Of a stretch of DNA of 16,574 nucleotides, positions 1 to 7,550 are shown piece after piece (the first letter of the stretch is position 1; every line of letters starts with the position of its first letter). This DNA comes from JAHEIJ01 sp040235565 (GTDB taxonomy: Bacteria > Pseudomonadota > Gammaproteobacteria > UBA6429 > Thiohalophilaceae): assembly GCA_040235565.1 (NCBI GenBank), contig JBECLA010000075.1, positions 1 through 16,574 of the forward strand. Direction: 5' to 3'. The notes beneath the pieces are model-generated. The model saw nothing but the letters and a program-made list of their open reading frames with translations, made no database searches and was not told the origin of the DNA. The position numbers and the translations under genes were made by a program.

Positions 1-11
1 CATTCTCCGGT

Positions 12-18
12 GGAAGAG
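12..18 (+). promoter_or_regulatory. Shine-Dalgarno-like site before coaBC
   Basis: GGAAGAG lies 6 bases before a TTG codon at 25 that is in frame with coaBC, and 24 bases before the ATG at 43. The site therefore favours the TTG start, while family alignment favours the ATG. The start of coaBC stays undecided between the two. Confidence 0.4.
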
Positions 19-42
19 TAAAGTTTGCTAAACTCGGCAGGT

Positions 43-1320
43 ATGCAAAGACTAACTAACAAACGGATTCTGCTGGGGGTGACCGGTAGCATCGCCGCCT
101 ACAAGGCCGCCGAACTGGTGCGTCGCCTGGCTGAGGCCGGTGCCGAGGTCCGGGTGGTAATGACCCGGGGTGCCACCGGGTTTGTCGCCCCGATGACGTT
201 TCAGGCGCTCTCAGGTCACCCGGTGTATCTGGAGCTGCTGGATAGCGAGGCGGAAGCCGGTATGGGGCACATTGAACTGGCCCGCTGGGCCGATGCCATT
301 CTCATCGCCCCTGCGAGTGCTGATTTTCTGGCACGCCTGACCCAGGGCCGCGCCGATGATCTGCTTAGTGCCATCTGCCTTGCCAGTGATGTGCCCCTGG
401 CCGTCGCCCCGGCGATGAATACCCGGATGTGGCAGAACCCGGCAACCCAGCAGAATGTACGGACCCTGGCAGCACGGGGTGTGCTGCTGCTGGGGCCGGA
501 TTCGGGGGAGCAGGCTTGCGGTGAAACCGGTGCGGGTCGGATGCAGGTCCCCGAGGCGCTCCTCGCGGGTCTGGCGGAAATATTCAAAAGCGGTGTACTC
601 AGTGGCAAAACAGTGATGGTCACTGCCGGGCCGACCCGTGAAGCACTGGATCCGGTGCGCTATCTCAGTAATCACAGCAGCGGCAAAATGGGCTTCAGTG
701 TTGCCACGGCGGCAGCCGAGGCCGGAGCACGGGTGATCCTGGTGAGTGGGCCGGTCAGCTTGCCCACGCCGGAGCACGTGCAACGTCACGATGTCGTCAG
801 TGCCCAGGAATTGTTCGGTGCGGTTCTGGCACACATTCAAGGAGTGGATATTTTCATCGCCACGGCAGCGGTAGCCGATTACCGTCCGGTAAACGTTGCC
901 TCTGGCAAGACCAAGAAGCAGGCCGAACGTATGACACTGGAACTGGAGCCGACACCGGATATCCTGGCCGAGGTGAAGGCCCGTTATCCGCGGTTATTCT
1001 GTGTCGGTTTTGCCGCGGAAACCGAGGCGCTGGAAGCATATGCCCGGGAGAAGTTAAAGCGCAAAGGGGTGGAGATGATCGCTGCCAACTGGGTCGGACC
1101 GGCAGCCACAGAAACCGCAGGTGCCTTTGGCAGTGATACCAATGCGTTGCAGTTGTTTTGGAAAGACGGCACTGCGGAATTACCCGTCGCATCCAAGGAC
1201 AAACTGGCACGACAACTTGTTCTGCAAATCGCTCAGCTTGAGGCAGTCTGGGGACCTGGCACGATCCACGATGACAAAGTCATCAATCTGCCGGAAAGTG
1301 GCCGGGCTCCCCGTCGTTAG
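43..1320 (+). CDS. coaBC: Bifunctional phosphopantothenoylcysteine decarboxylase / phosphopantothenate-cysteine ligase
   Basis: This cytoplasmic enzyme makes two steps of coenzyme A synthesis. The CoaB half joins cysteine to 4'-phosphopantothenate using CTP, and the FMN-dependent CoaC half decarboxylates the product to phosphopantetheine. The N-terminal half (about 1-190) shows the flavin-binding GSIAAYK at 15-21, the catalytic His76 in GHIELARW, the PAMN motif at 123-126 and the substrate-clamp Cys159 in ACGETGAGRM. The C-terminal half starts at VTAGPTRE and carries SNHSSGKMG, AAVADYRP and the lysine-rich KTKKQ, as in CoaB. The 425-residue length is normal for the fusion. ATG 43 is chosen because E. 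coli CoaBC starts at the same distance from the flavin motif. TTG 25 is an alternative with a better ribosome site. It is the first gene of a + strand run with dut, algC and argB. Confidence 0.96.
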   Translation: MQRLTNKRILLGVTGSIAAYKAAELVRRLAEAGAEVRVVMTRGATGFVAPMTFQALSGHPVYLELLDSEAEAGMGHIELARWADAILIAPASADFLARLTQGRADDLLSAICLASDVPLAVAPAMNTRMWQNPATQQNVRTLAARGVLLLGPDSGEQACGETGAGRMQVPEALLAGLAEIFKSGVLSGKTVMVTAGPTREALDPVRYLSNHSSGKMGFSVATAAAEAGARVILVSGPVSLPTPEHVQRHDVVSAQELFGAVLAHIQGVDIFIATAAVADYRPVNVASGKTKKQAERMTLELEPTPDILAEVKARYPRLFCVGFAAETEALEAYAREKLKRKGVEMIAANWVGPAATETAGAFGSDTNALQLFWKDGTAELPVASKDKLARQLVLQIAQLEAVWGPGTIHDDKVINLPESGRAPRR

Positions 1321-1351
1321 CTTGGCCCGTTCAGGACCAGGCTCATGGCTT

Positions 1352-1381
1352 TTGTCATGCTGCCGCTAAGGTCGTTATGAT
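1352..1381 (+). promoter_or_regulatory. Putative sigma70 promoter for dut
   Basis: TTGTCA at 1352-1357 and TATGAT at 1376-1381 each match the sigma70 consensus in 5 of 6 positions and are 18 bases apart. Transcription would start near 1388, giving a leader of about 22 bases that contains GAGAAG 8 bases before the dut ATG. This would let dut and the genes after it be expressed independently of coaBC. It is a prediction from base matches only. Confidence 0.5.
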
Positions 1382-1410
1382 GCATAATTTAACAATGAGA
1401 AGCAGCATCA

Positions 1411-1866
1411 ATGAATCGCGTTAGTCTTAAAATACTTGATTCCCGCCTCGGCGAGAGCATTCCACTTCCTGAATATGCCACTGGCGGTTCTGCCGGGATG
1501 GATTTACGGGCCTGTCTGGAGGAAACGTTGGAGATTCGTCCCGGTGAAACCCATTTGATACCCACCGGCCTGGCAATCCACATCGGTGATCCACGGCTGG
1601 CGGCAGTGATTCTGCCACGTTCAGGACTGGGGCATAAACACGGCATTGTATTGGGTAACCTGGTGGGTTTGATTGACTCGGATTATCAGGGCCAGCTATT
1701 TATCTCTTGCTGGAATCGGGGAAATGAATCTTTTAACATCGAAGTCGGTGAACGGATTGCTCAGCTGGTGTTTGTGCCGGTGGTCCAGGCGCAATTTGAT
1801 ATTGTGACCGACTTTGATACCAGTCAGCGAGCTGAAGGTGGCTTTGGGCATACCGGCCGGGCCTGA
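1411..1866 (+). CDS. dut: Deoxyuridine 5'-triphosphate nucleotidohydrolase (dUTPase)
   Basis: The enzyme hydrolyses dUTP to dUMP and pyrophosphate, which keeps uracil out of DNA and supplies the precursor of dTMP. It is a homotrimeric, Mg-dependent cytoplasmic enzyme. All five family motifs are visible in the 151 residues: I at 28-34 (AGMDLRA), II at 69-79 (PRSGLGHKHGI), III around 84-95 with the probable catalytic Asp89 in GLIDSDYQG, IV at 113-124 (GERIAQLVFVP) and the phosphate-closing V at 140-150 (RAEGGFGHTGR). Length matches E. coli Dut. GAGAAG lies 8 bases before the ATG and a good promoter lies at 1352-1381. It follows coaBC in the order found in many gammaproteobacteria, and algC starts 32 bases after its stop. 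Confidence 0.97.
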   Translation: MNRVSLKILDSRLGESIPLPEYATGGSAGMDLRACLEETLEIRPGETHLIPTGLAIHIGDPRLAAVILPRSGLGHKHGIVLGNLVGLIDSDYQGQLFISCWNRGNESFNIEVGERIAQLVFVPVVQAQFDIVTDFDTSQRAEGGFGHTGRA

Positions 1867-1898
1867 CATAACCATAACAAGCAGAATGGGAGATCAGC

Positions 1899-4529
1899 GT
1901 GGCGAGATTAAGGGCCCGCAAACGGCGGAGCGCCAAGAAAAAAGGGGAAGGCCTGAGCCTGAAAGCGACGAGCCTTATCTCGATCTGCGTCTTTATCCTG
2001 ATTCTTGCGGTGGCCATTTTCTGGGCGCAGTTAATGCCATTGCAAACGCTTCAGAGCAAGGCGGACGAAGCCTTGCTGGCAAAAAATACCCGTCTGGCCA
2101 GCCATCTGGCATTGCAGGTTGCCGCATATAGCCAGGCGGCACGAGGTATCGCCACTGATCCCCAGACCCGCAAATTGTTGCTCAGTGGCGATGCAATCGC
2201 CCTGCGCATCCGTGAACGTGAACTGGTGCAGGTTTTTCCGTGGGTGATCCGGGTGCGCCTGTTGCCCACCGGTATTCGCAACCCGGACAATACGAGCAAG
2301 CCGCACATCGGTTTCGCCTGTCTGGACATGTTGCGGCAGGCGGAAACCAGCCTCAAGGCCCCGCCGGTGGAAGTCCATGTCATTGGCACCCCCCAGCAAC
2401 ATGTGGAAATTCTGCAACCGGTCCTGGCGGCTGACGGGAAATCCGCCGTGGGTCATCTGCAGGTCACCCTGCAGGTTGAAATTTTGCAGCAATGGGTGAA
2501 TGCCCTGCAGCCTGAAGGCTATTTGAGTCTGACCCAGTCAGTGGAAAACCAGCCAACCGTGTTATTGGCCGAAACCGGAGATAGAACCAATCTGGGGAAT
2601 CGAACCGGCAATGTTGCGGTACCCGGCACCCGCTGGCAGCTTAATCTGTGGTTGCCGGGAGACGTTACCATCGGGGTATTCAATACCAACTTTATCCTCA
2701 CCTTTGTGGTCGGCGGCTTGATGAGTTTTCTGTTGATCATGTTGTTGTGGCGTTCCCTGAGTCGTGCCATCAGTAATGATGTGGAAAGTTTCATGCAACT
2801 CCTGGTGAGTGAGTTGCGGGATCACAAACATCATCAATTCTATTTCCGCCTGTCCGAGTTTGATGATGCGGCGCGTAAAGTGGGTAACCTGTCAGCCTCG
2901 AAGCACGAGATGGAACGGGAGCGGGATTCGGATGCCGCCGCGATGACCATGGCGGATCTCAAGCTGGATCCCAATATGGAGACTTTCAAGGAGGAGGACC
3001 TGCTGGCGGTGGAGGAACTGAGCGATAGCAGCGCTTTTGAGGAAAGCCTGCGCCAGCAACAGGCCGCCACGAGTCGCGCCAGCGTCAAATCGGCTGCTCC
3101 GAAACCCCGGGCGGCAGCGGCTCCACCCACGCCCAAACCCGCTGCAGCGCCACCGGCCATGCCCCCGGCCGAGATTTTTAAAGCCTACGATATTCGCGGC
3201 ATTGTCGGGCGCACACTGACGACTCAGCATATGCTCCTCATTGGTCAGGCCCTGGGCAGTGAGGCCATGGCACGCGGTCTAACCAGCATCGCCTTTGCCC
3301 GCGATGGGCGGTTATCCGGACCGGAGCTGGGGCAGGCCCTGGTGAAAGGCTTGCTGTCCACGGGGATTAATGTCATCGATGTGGGTATGGTACCAACACC
3401 AGTACTGTATTATGCCGCCGCTGAACTCGCAGGCGGCAGTGGCGTGATGCTGACCGGCAGTCATAATCCCTCTGATTACAACGGTATCAAGATGGTCCTG
3501 GGGGATGAAACGCTTGCCAATGAAGCCATCCAGGCATTGAAAACGCGTATCGATAACAAGGATTTTCTTACAGGAAACGGTCAATACCAGACCAATCCCC
3601 AGAGTAACCAGTACATCCAACGCGTTGTCAGTGACGTCAAGCTGGCCCGTCCACTCAAGATCGTGATTGACAGTGGTAACGGCGTGGCCGGTGCGCTGGC
3701 ACCAAAGCTTTTTAAGACCCTGGGTTGCGAAGTGGTTGAGCTCTACAGCGAGGTGGATGGGCGTTTTCCGAATCACCACCCGGATCCGAGTCAACCGGAA
3801 AACCTGCGCGATCTGATTGAAATGGTGCAGAGCGTCAATGCCGATGTCGGTTTCGCCTTCGACGGCGACGGGGATCGCCTGGGGGTGGTAAGTCCGGACG
3901 GCAGTATCATCTGGCCGGACCGTTTGATGATGTTGTTCGCTGCCGATGTGCTGTCCCGTAATCCCAGTGCGCAGATCATTTTCGATATCAAGTGCAGTAA
4001 TAACCTCACCCAGGCTATCTGGGAAAAAGGGGGTGAGCCGGTGATGTGGAAAACCGGCCATTCGCTGATCAAGGCCAAGATGAAACAATCCGGGGCTCTG
4101 CTGGCCGGTGAAATGAGCGGCCACATTTTCTTCAAGGAACGCTGGTACGGGTTTGACGACGCACTCTATGCCGGCGCTCGCTTGCTGGAAATCATGGCGG
4201 CCGATGACCGTCAACCTCAACAAATCTTTGCCAGTTTACCCGATGCCGTTAACACGCCCGAATTACGCGTAGATATGCAGGAAGGGGAACAGCAACGCTT
4301 TATGGATGAATTGATGAGTCGGGTAGACTTTGCCGATGCCAATATCATCATGATCGACGGGGTGCGTGCGGATTTTGAAAATGGCTGGGGTCTGGTGCGC
4401 GCCTCCAATACCACCCCGAGTCTGATCCTGCGCTTTGAGGGACGTGACCAACAGGCATTGGCGGAAATTCAGGAGAAATTCCGCAACCTGATGCTGGAAG
4501 TTGATCCCAGTCTGCAACTGCCATTCTGA
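1899..4529 (+). CDS. algC: Phosphomannomutase/phosphoglucomutase, long membrane-anchored form
   Basis: The enzyme interconverts hexose 6- and 1-phosphates (mannose and glucose) for lipopolysaccharide and exopolysaccharide precursors. The mutase domain fills about residues 425-876. It has the active-site phosphoserine Ser521 in TGSHNP, the metal loop DGDGDR at 655-660, the sugar-recognition GEMSGH at 737-742 and the phosphate-binding RASNTTP at 834-840. In front of it lie a basic N-terminus (3-15), a membrane helix (about 21-46), a predicted periplasmic domain (about 47-260), a second helix (about 265-288), an acidic stretch and an Ala/Pro-rich linker (about 395-424). The 876 residues compare with about 460 for the bare enzyme; a long form of similar size is known in Pseudomonas. 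The start is GTG with GGGAG 6 bases upstream (1888-1892). The periplasmic part resembles a Cache-type sensor, but this is inference. It probably shares transcripts with dut and argB. Confidence 0.93.
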   Translation: MARLRARKRRSAKKKGEGLSLKATSLISICVFILILAVAIFWAQLMPLQTLQSKADEALLAKNTRLASHLALQVAAYSQAARGIATDPQTRKLLLSGDAIALRIRERELVQVFPWVIRVRLLPTGIRNPDNTSKPHIGFACLDMLRQAETSLKAPPVEVHVIGTPQQHVEILQPVLAADGKSAVGHLQVTLQVEILQQWVNALQPEGYLSLTQSVENQPTVLLAETGDRTNLGNRTGNVAVPGTRWQLNLWLPGDVTIGVFNTNFILTFVVGGLMSFLLIMLLWRSLSRAISNDVESFMQLLVSELRDHKHHQFYFRLSEFDDAARKVGNLSASKHEMERERDSDAAAMTMADLKLDPNMETFKEEDLLAVEELSDSSAFEESLRQQQAATSRASVKSAAPKPRAAAAPPTPKPAAAPPAMPPAEIFKAYDIRGIVGRTLTTQHMLLIGQALGSEAMARGLTSIAFARDGRLSGPELGQALVKGLLSTGINVIDVGMVPTPVLYYAAAELAGGSGVMLTGSHNPSDYNGIKMVLGDETLANEAIQALKTRIDNKDFLTGNGQYQTNPQSNQYIQRVVSDVKLARPLKIVIDSGNGVAGALAPKLFKTLGCEVVELYSEVDGRFPNHHPDPSQPENLRDLIEMVQSVNADVGFAFDGDGDRLGVVSPDGSIIWPDRLMMLFAADVLSRNPSAQIIFDIKCSNNLTQAIWEKGGEPVMWKTGHSLIKAKMKQSGALLAGEMSGHIFFKERWYGFDDALYAGARLLEIMAADDRQPQQIFASLPDAVNTPELRVDMQEGEQQRFMDELMSRVDFADANIIMIDGVRADFENGWGLVRASNTTPSLILRFEGRDQQALAEIQEKFRNLMLEVDPSLQLPF

Positions 4530-4538
4530 ACATGTTGA

Positions 4539-4561
4539 ATCATTGTCTGGCACGACATGAT
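4539..4561 (+). other. Imperfect hairpin in the algC-argB gap
   Basis: ATCAT-T-GTC at 4539-4547 pairs with GACATGAT at 4554-4561, giving 8 base pairs with one bulged T and a 6-base loop. No T-run follows, so it does not look like a rho-independent terminator. It fills half of the 43-base gap before argB, whose start lacks a clear ribosome site. It might affect argB translation or transcript stability, or be chance. Confidence 0.3.
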
Positions 4562-4572
4562 CTATTGCCGCT

Positions 4573-5466
4573 ATGCCGATAAAGCCCGCCGCTGCCCATA
4601 ATATCGCCAAGGTTCTTGCGGAGGCGCTGCCCTATATTCAGCGCTTTCATGGCAAAACCATGGTCATTAAATATGGCGGCAATGCCATGGTGGATGACAC
4701 ATTGAAACGGGGTTTTGCCCGCGACATCGTGTTGATGAAACTGGTAGGAATGAATCCGGTCGTCGTGCATGGTGGTGGCCCCCAAATCGGCAACATGCTG
4801 AAACAGGTGGGCAAGGAAAGCCGGTTTGTCGAGGGGATGCGGGTCACCGACGCCGAGACCATGGATGTGGTGGAAATGGTGCTCGGCGGTCTGGTGAACA
4901 AGGAGATCGTCAACCTCATCAACCAGCACGGTGGTCACGCAGTGGGATTAACCGGCAAGGACGGGGATTTGATCCATGCCCGCAAGTTAACGTTTCAACG
5001 CCACAACCCGGAAATGAACGCGCCTGAGATTGTGGATATCGGGCATGTGGGGGAAGTCGCAAGTATTGATCCGGCGATCATCAACATGCTGGTGCAAGGC
5101 GATTTCATTCCGGTTATCGCACCTATTGGTGTGGGCGATGACGGTCAGTCCTACAATATCAACGCCGACCTGGTGGCCGGCAAACTGGCCATGACGCTGC
5201 AGGCGGAGAAGCTCATTCTGTTAACCAATACCGCCGGTGTCCTGGATGCCGATGGGAAGTTATTGACCGGCCTCAAGGCCAGCCACGTGGAAGAACTGAT
5301 CAGCGATGGAACAATACACGGCGGCATGTTACCGAAGATCAAATGCGCACTTGATGCCGTCCATAGTGGCGTGACCACCGCCCAGATTATTGATGGCCGG
5401 GTTGAACATGCGGTGTTACTCGAAGTGCTGACCGATGAAGGTGTCGGTACTCTCATCAAACGTTAA
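4573..5466 (+). CDS. argB: Acetylglutamate kinase, arginine-sensitive type
   Basis: The enzyme phosphorylates N-acetyl-L-glutamate with ATP, the second step of arginine synthesis, in the cytoplasm. The 297 residues show the nucleotide-binding KYGGNAM at 33-39, the substrate loop HGGGPQI at 66-72, RVTD at 90-93 and GLTGKDG. The protein is close to the Pseudomonas aeruginosa enzyme throughout. An N-terminal helix of about 25 residues precedes the kinase fold, and the C-terminus at 279-294 (HAVLLEVLTDEGVGTL) fits the signature of arginine-inhibited hexameric kinases. Feedback inhibition by arginine is therefore expected from family knowledge. ATG 4573 has no evident Shine-Dalgarno site; an imperfect hairpin lies just upstream. 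The gene sits 43 bases after algC and 4 bases before slmA. Confidence 0.97.
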   Translation: MPIKPAAAHNIAKVLAEALPYIQRFHGKTMVIKYGGNAMVDDTLKRGFARDIVLMKLVGMNPVVVHGGGPQIGNMLKQVGKESRFVEGMRVTDAETMDVVEMVLGGLVNKEIVNLINQHGGHAVGLTGKDGDLIHARKLTFQRHNPEMNAPEIVDIGHVGEVASIDPAIINMLVQGDFIPVIAPIGVGDDGQSYNINADLVAGKLAMTLQAEKLILLTNTAGVLDADGKLLTGLKASHVEELISDGTIHGGMLPKIKCALDAVHSGVTTAQIIDGRVEHAVLLEVLTDEGVGTLIKR

Positions 5467-5470
5467 GCTC

Positions 5471-6067
5471 ATGAGCGAAGCTGCCAACAAAACCTCACGT
5501 CGTCAGCAAATTCTTGAAACCCTGGCGCAGGAGCTGGAGAAAAGTCCCGGTGAACGCATCACGACGGCCGGTCTGGCGCGGGCAGTCGGGGTTTCGGAGG
5601 CGGCCTTGTACCGCCATTTCCCCAGCAAGGCCAAAATGTTCGAAGCACTGATCGAGTTTATCGAAGACAGTATCTTCGGCTTGACCAATCGTATTCTGGA
5701 GGAACAACGTGGTTGTGCCATTCGCTGTGAAAAAATAATGTTGCTGGTGCTCGGCTTTGCCGCACGTAACCCTGGCATCAGTCGTCTGCTGGTGGGGGAT
5801 GTGTTGGTAGGGGAAACAGAACGCTTGCGAACCCGTATTAGTCAGTTCTATGAACGATTGGAAACCCAGTTCAAGCAGGTCCTGCGCGAAGGAGAACTGA
5901 ATGCCGAGCTAACGGCCAGTTTGCCGATCGCGCCTACTGCGAACCTGCTGCTATCCGTGGCGGAGGGCCGAATCAATCAGTTTGTGCGCAGTGGTTATCG
6001 ACGCAGTCCCCTGGAAATGTGGGATGATCAGTGGCAATTACTGCTGGACGTATTGAAACAGGCCTGA
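5471..6067 (+). CDS. slmA: Nucleoid occlusion factor SlmA (TetR family)
   Basis: SlmA is a DNA-bound dimer that blocks FtsZ ring assembly over the unsegregated chromosome. The 198 residues equal the E. coli protein in length. The helix-turn-helix region at about 30-60 reads RITTAGLARAVGVSEAALYR followed by HFPSK and is nearly the E. coli sequence; the stretches IEFIEDS, LGFAARNPG, QVLREGEL and FVRS also match. The ATG at 5471 is chosen because the longer reading (ATG 5435) would overlap argB and add a stretch the family lacks. It begins 4 bases after the argB stop with no strong ribosome site, so translational coupling to argB is likely. In several gammaproteobacteria slmA also lies near dut and pyrE. 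A generic TetR regulator is the less likely alternative. Confidence 0.9.
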   Translation: MSEAANKTSRRQQILETLAQELEKSPGERITTAGLARAVGVSEAALYRHFPSKAKMFEALIEFIEDSIFGLTNRILEEQRGCAIRCEKIMLLVLGFAARNPGISRLLVGDVLVGETERLRTRISQFYERLETQFKQVLREGELNAELTASLPIAPTANLLLSVAEGRINQFVRSGYRRSPLEMWDDQWQLLLDVLKQA

Positions 6068-6071
6068 GTCG

Positions 6072-6740
6072 TTATTTTTTCGCCGCTTCGGTTGGTGGTG
6101 TGATTCCCTTCAATTCGCGAAACCGTTTCAGGTCGGCTTCATATTGCTGCTGGAGGCTTTTAATTTCTTCCTGCTTGCGGGCAATAAAGTCGTCATTGTC
6201 CTTGATCTGGCGTTTCAGGCTCTCCATGTCTTTAAATATTTTTTCCGGTAGTTTTTCACCGGCGCGTTCATAGTTGGCCGCTTTTTTCTGCACCCCTGCC
6301 AGATTTTGTTGCAGGCTTTTGGTACCGGTATTGGTAATCTCAATAATACCTCTGATGGCTTCAATTTTATCATCATAGGAGATTTTCAGATCACGTTCCG
6401 TGGTGAACGTATTGAGCAGAATCATATCGCGCAGGCGTTGTTCTTCCTGACGGCGTTGTTCTTCCTGTTTCAGCCTGGCGAGGCGCTCGGCTTCGCGTTT
6501 TTCCGCCGCAAGCTCTTCCTTGGTTTTGGCCCGTTCCTTGACATCGACCACCATCCCACGTTCATTGATGACTTCGACGCGTTTCTGTGAGTATTCCGGT
6601 GGTACGGCACTACCGCATTCACGCACTCCTTCTTCATTAGTCCAGCATTTAATTGATCCAGCAAGCGCAGCCGGCGACCAGAACAGTGGGCTTAACAGAC
6701 AAACAAGTAACCACAAAGTGGATAAATTGCGTACTTCCAT
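6072..6740 (-). CDS. Secreted coiled-coil protein of unknown function, DUF4124-like N-terminus
   Basis: The 222 residues start with a typical signal peptide (about 1-27, ending SPAALA before GS), so the mature protein should be periplasmic. A short conserved-looking segment follows (about 29-65: KCW.NEEG.REC) that resembles the DUF4124 family, with Cys32 and Cys42 possibly forming a disulfide. The rest is charged and helical, with predicted coiled coils near 68-110 and 155-210 rich in Lys, Glu, Arg and Gln. ATG 6740 is preferred because codons between 6741 and 6773 (AGA, TTA, TTA, CGA, ATA) differ from the GC-rich usage of the gene, although ATG 6773 has an AGGGA-like ribosome site and would add 11 residues. 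It converges on slmA with 4 bases between stops. No specific role can be assigned. Confidence 0.8.
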   Translation of the reverse strand: MEVRNLSTLWLLVCLLSPLFWSPAALAGSIKCWTNEEGVRECGSAVPPEYSQKRVEVINERGMVVDVKERAKTKEELAAEKREAERLARLKQEEQRRQEEQRLRDMILLNTFTTERDLKISYDDKIEAIRGIIEITNTGTKSLQQNLAGVQKKAANYERAGEKLPEKIFKDMESLKRQIKDNDDFIARKQEEIKSLQQQYEADLKRFRELKGITPPTEAAKK

Positions 6741-6800
6741 TGGGTGATGTATTCGAGTTAAATTTAATCTCATATAAATCCCTGTTTTCCTTTTGCTCCC

Positions 6801-7550
6801 ATGTATGAATATCTCCTTTTATTCATCGTTTCCTTGATAGCCAACGCATTTTCAGCCTTTGCCGGGGGAGGGGCCGGGCTGTTGCAGTTACCCGCGCTGA
6901 TATTTCTGGGACTGCCGTTTAGTGTAGCACTGGCAACACACAAACTGGCAAGTGTTGCCTTGGGTATCGGCGCAACCACTCGCCACTTTAGGGAAAGAAC
7001 ACTGGAATGGCGTTTCTCCGCCATGATTCTCGGCAGTGGCTTACCCGGCGTGGTGCTGGGTGCCAGCCTGGTGCTACAGGTCCCGGACCGGGTGGCCGAA
7101 CTCTCCCTGGGGATTTTGACCGCGGGATTGGGCATTTATTCCATGCTCAGCCCCAATTTGGGACAACGCCTGGAAGCCATCCACCGTACCGTGTCGGGAT
7201 ATCTCATCGGCGGGGCGGTGTTATTTGGTATCGGAGTGTTGAACGGTTCGCTGACTTCCGGCACCGGGTTGTTCGTTACCCTCTGGCTGGTCCGCTGGTA
7301 TGGCCTGGATTACAAACAAGCGGTGGCCTATACCCTGGTGCTGGTGGGACTGTTCTGGAACGGCAGCGGCGCTCTGACCCTTGGTCTGCAAGGGACCATC
7401 CGCTGGGACTGGATTCCGGTGTTGTTGGTCGCATCCCTGCTGGGCGGCTACCTCGGTGCCCATTATTCCATCATGAAAGGCAACCGCTGGATCAAGCGGG
7501 TGTATGAAGCGGTGACCCTGCTGGTCGGGACAAAACTGATCCTGGGTTAA
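6801..7550 (+). CDS. TauE/SafE-family membrane protein (putative anion exporter)
   Basis: The 249-residue protein is nearly all hydrophobic, with about eight likely membrane helices. It shows the two-repeat layout of the TauE/SafE (YfcA-like) family: a glycine-rich first-repeat motif GGGAGLLQLP at 22-31 and a matching second-repeat GSLTSGTG at 149-156. Members are proposed to move sulfite, sulfoacetate or other organosulfur anions across the inner membrane, but the substrate here cannot be read from sequence. The 20 bases before ATG 6801 are almost all pyrimidines, so no Shine-Dalgarno site exists. A TATAAA at 6773-6778 could be a -10 box. The gene is divergent from the coiled-coil gene and its stop codon directly touches the pyrE stop on the other strand. 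Confidence 0.85.
   Translation: MYEYLLLFIVSLIANAFSAFAGGGAGLLQLPALIFLGLPFSVALATHKLASVALGIGATTRHFRERTLEWRFSAMILGSGLPGVVLGASLVLQVPDRVAELSLGILTAGLGIYSMLSPNLGQRLEAIHRTVSGYLIGGAVLFGIGVLNGSLTSGTGLFVTLWLVRWYGLDYKQAVAYTLVLVGLFWNGSGALTLGLQGTIRWDWIPVLLVASLLGGYLGAHYSIMKGNRWIKRVYEAVTLLVGTKLILG

Noticed and set aside
211..840. A 209-codon open frame on the - strand opposite coaBC
   Set aside because: All conserved flavin and CTP-binding motifs of coaBC lie on the other strand over the same bases; the antisense frame shows no family features.
1320..1350. Weak stem after coaBC followed by TTTT
   Set aside because: AGC-T-TGG against CCA-G-GCT gives only six interrupted pairs with a loop of 11 bases; too weak to call a terminator.
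3312..4223. A 303-codon open frame on the - strand opposite algC
   Set aside because: It lies wholly inside the strongly conserved mutase domain of algC; its translation has no recognisable domain and is rich in His and Gln as expected for an antisense shadow.
5435..5470. Longer N-terminus for slmA starting at ATG 5435
   Set aside because: It would overlap the end of argB by 32 bases and add residues absent from SlmA proteins, while ATG 5471 gives exactly the E. coli length.
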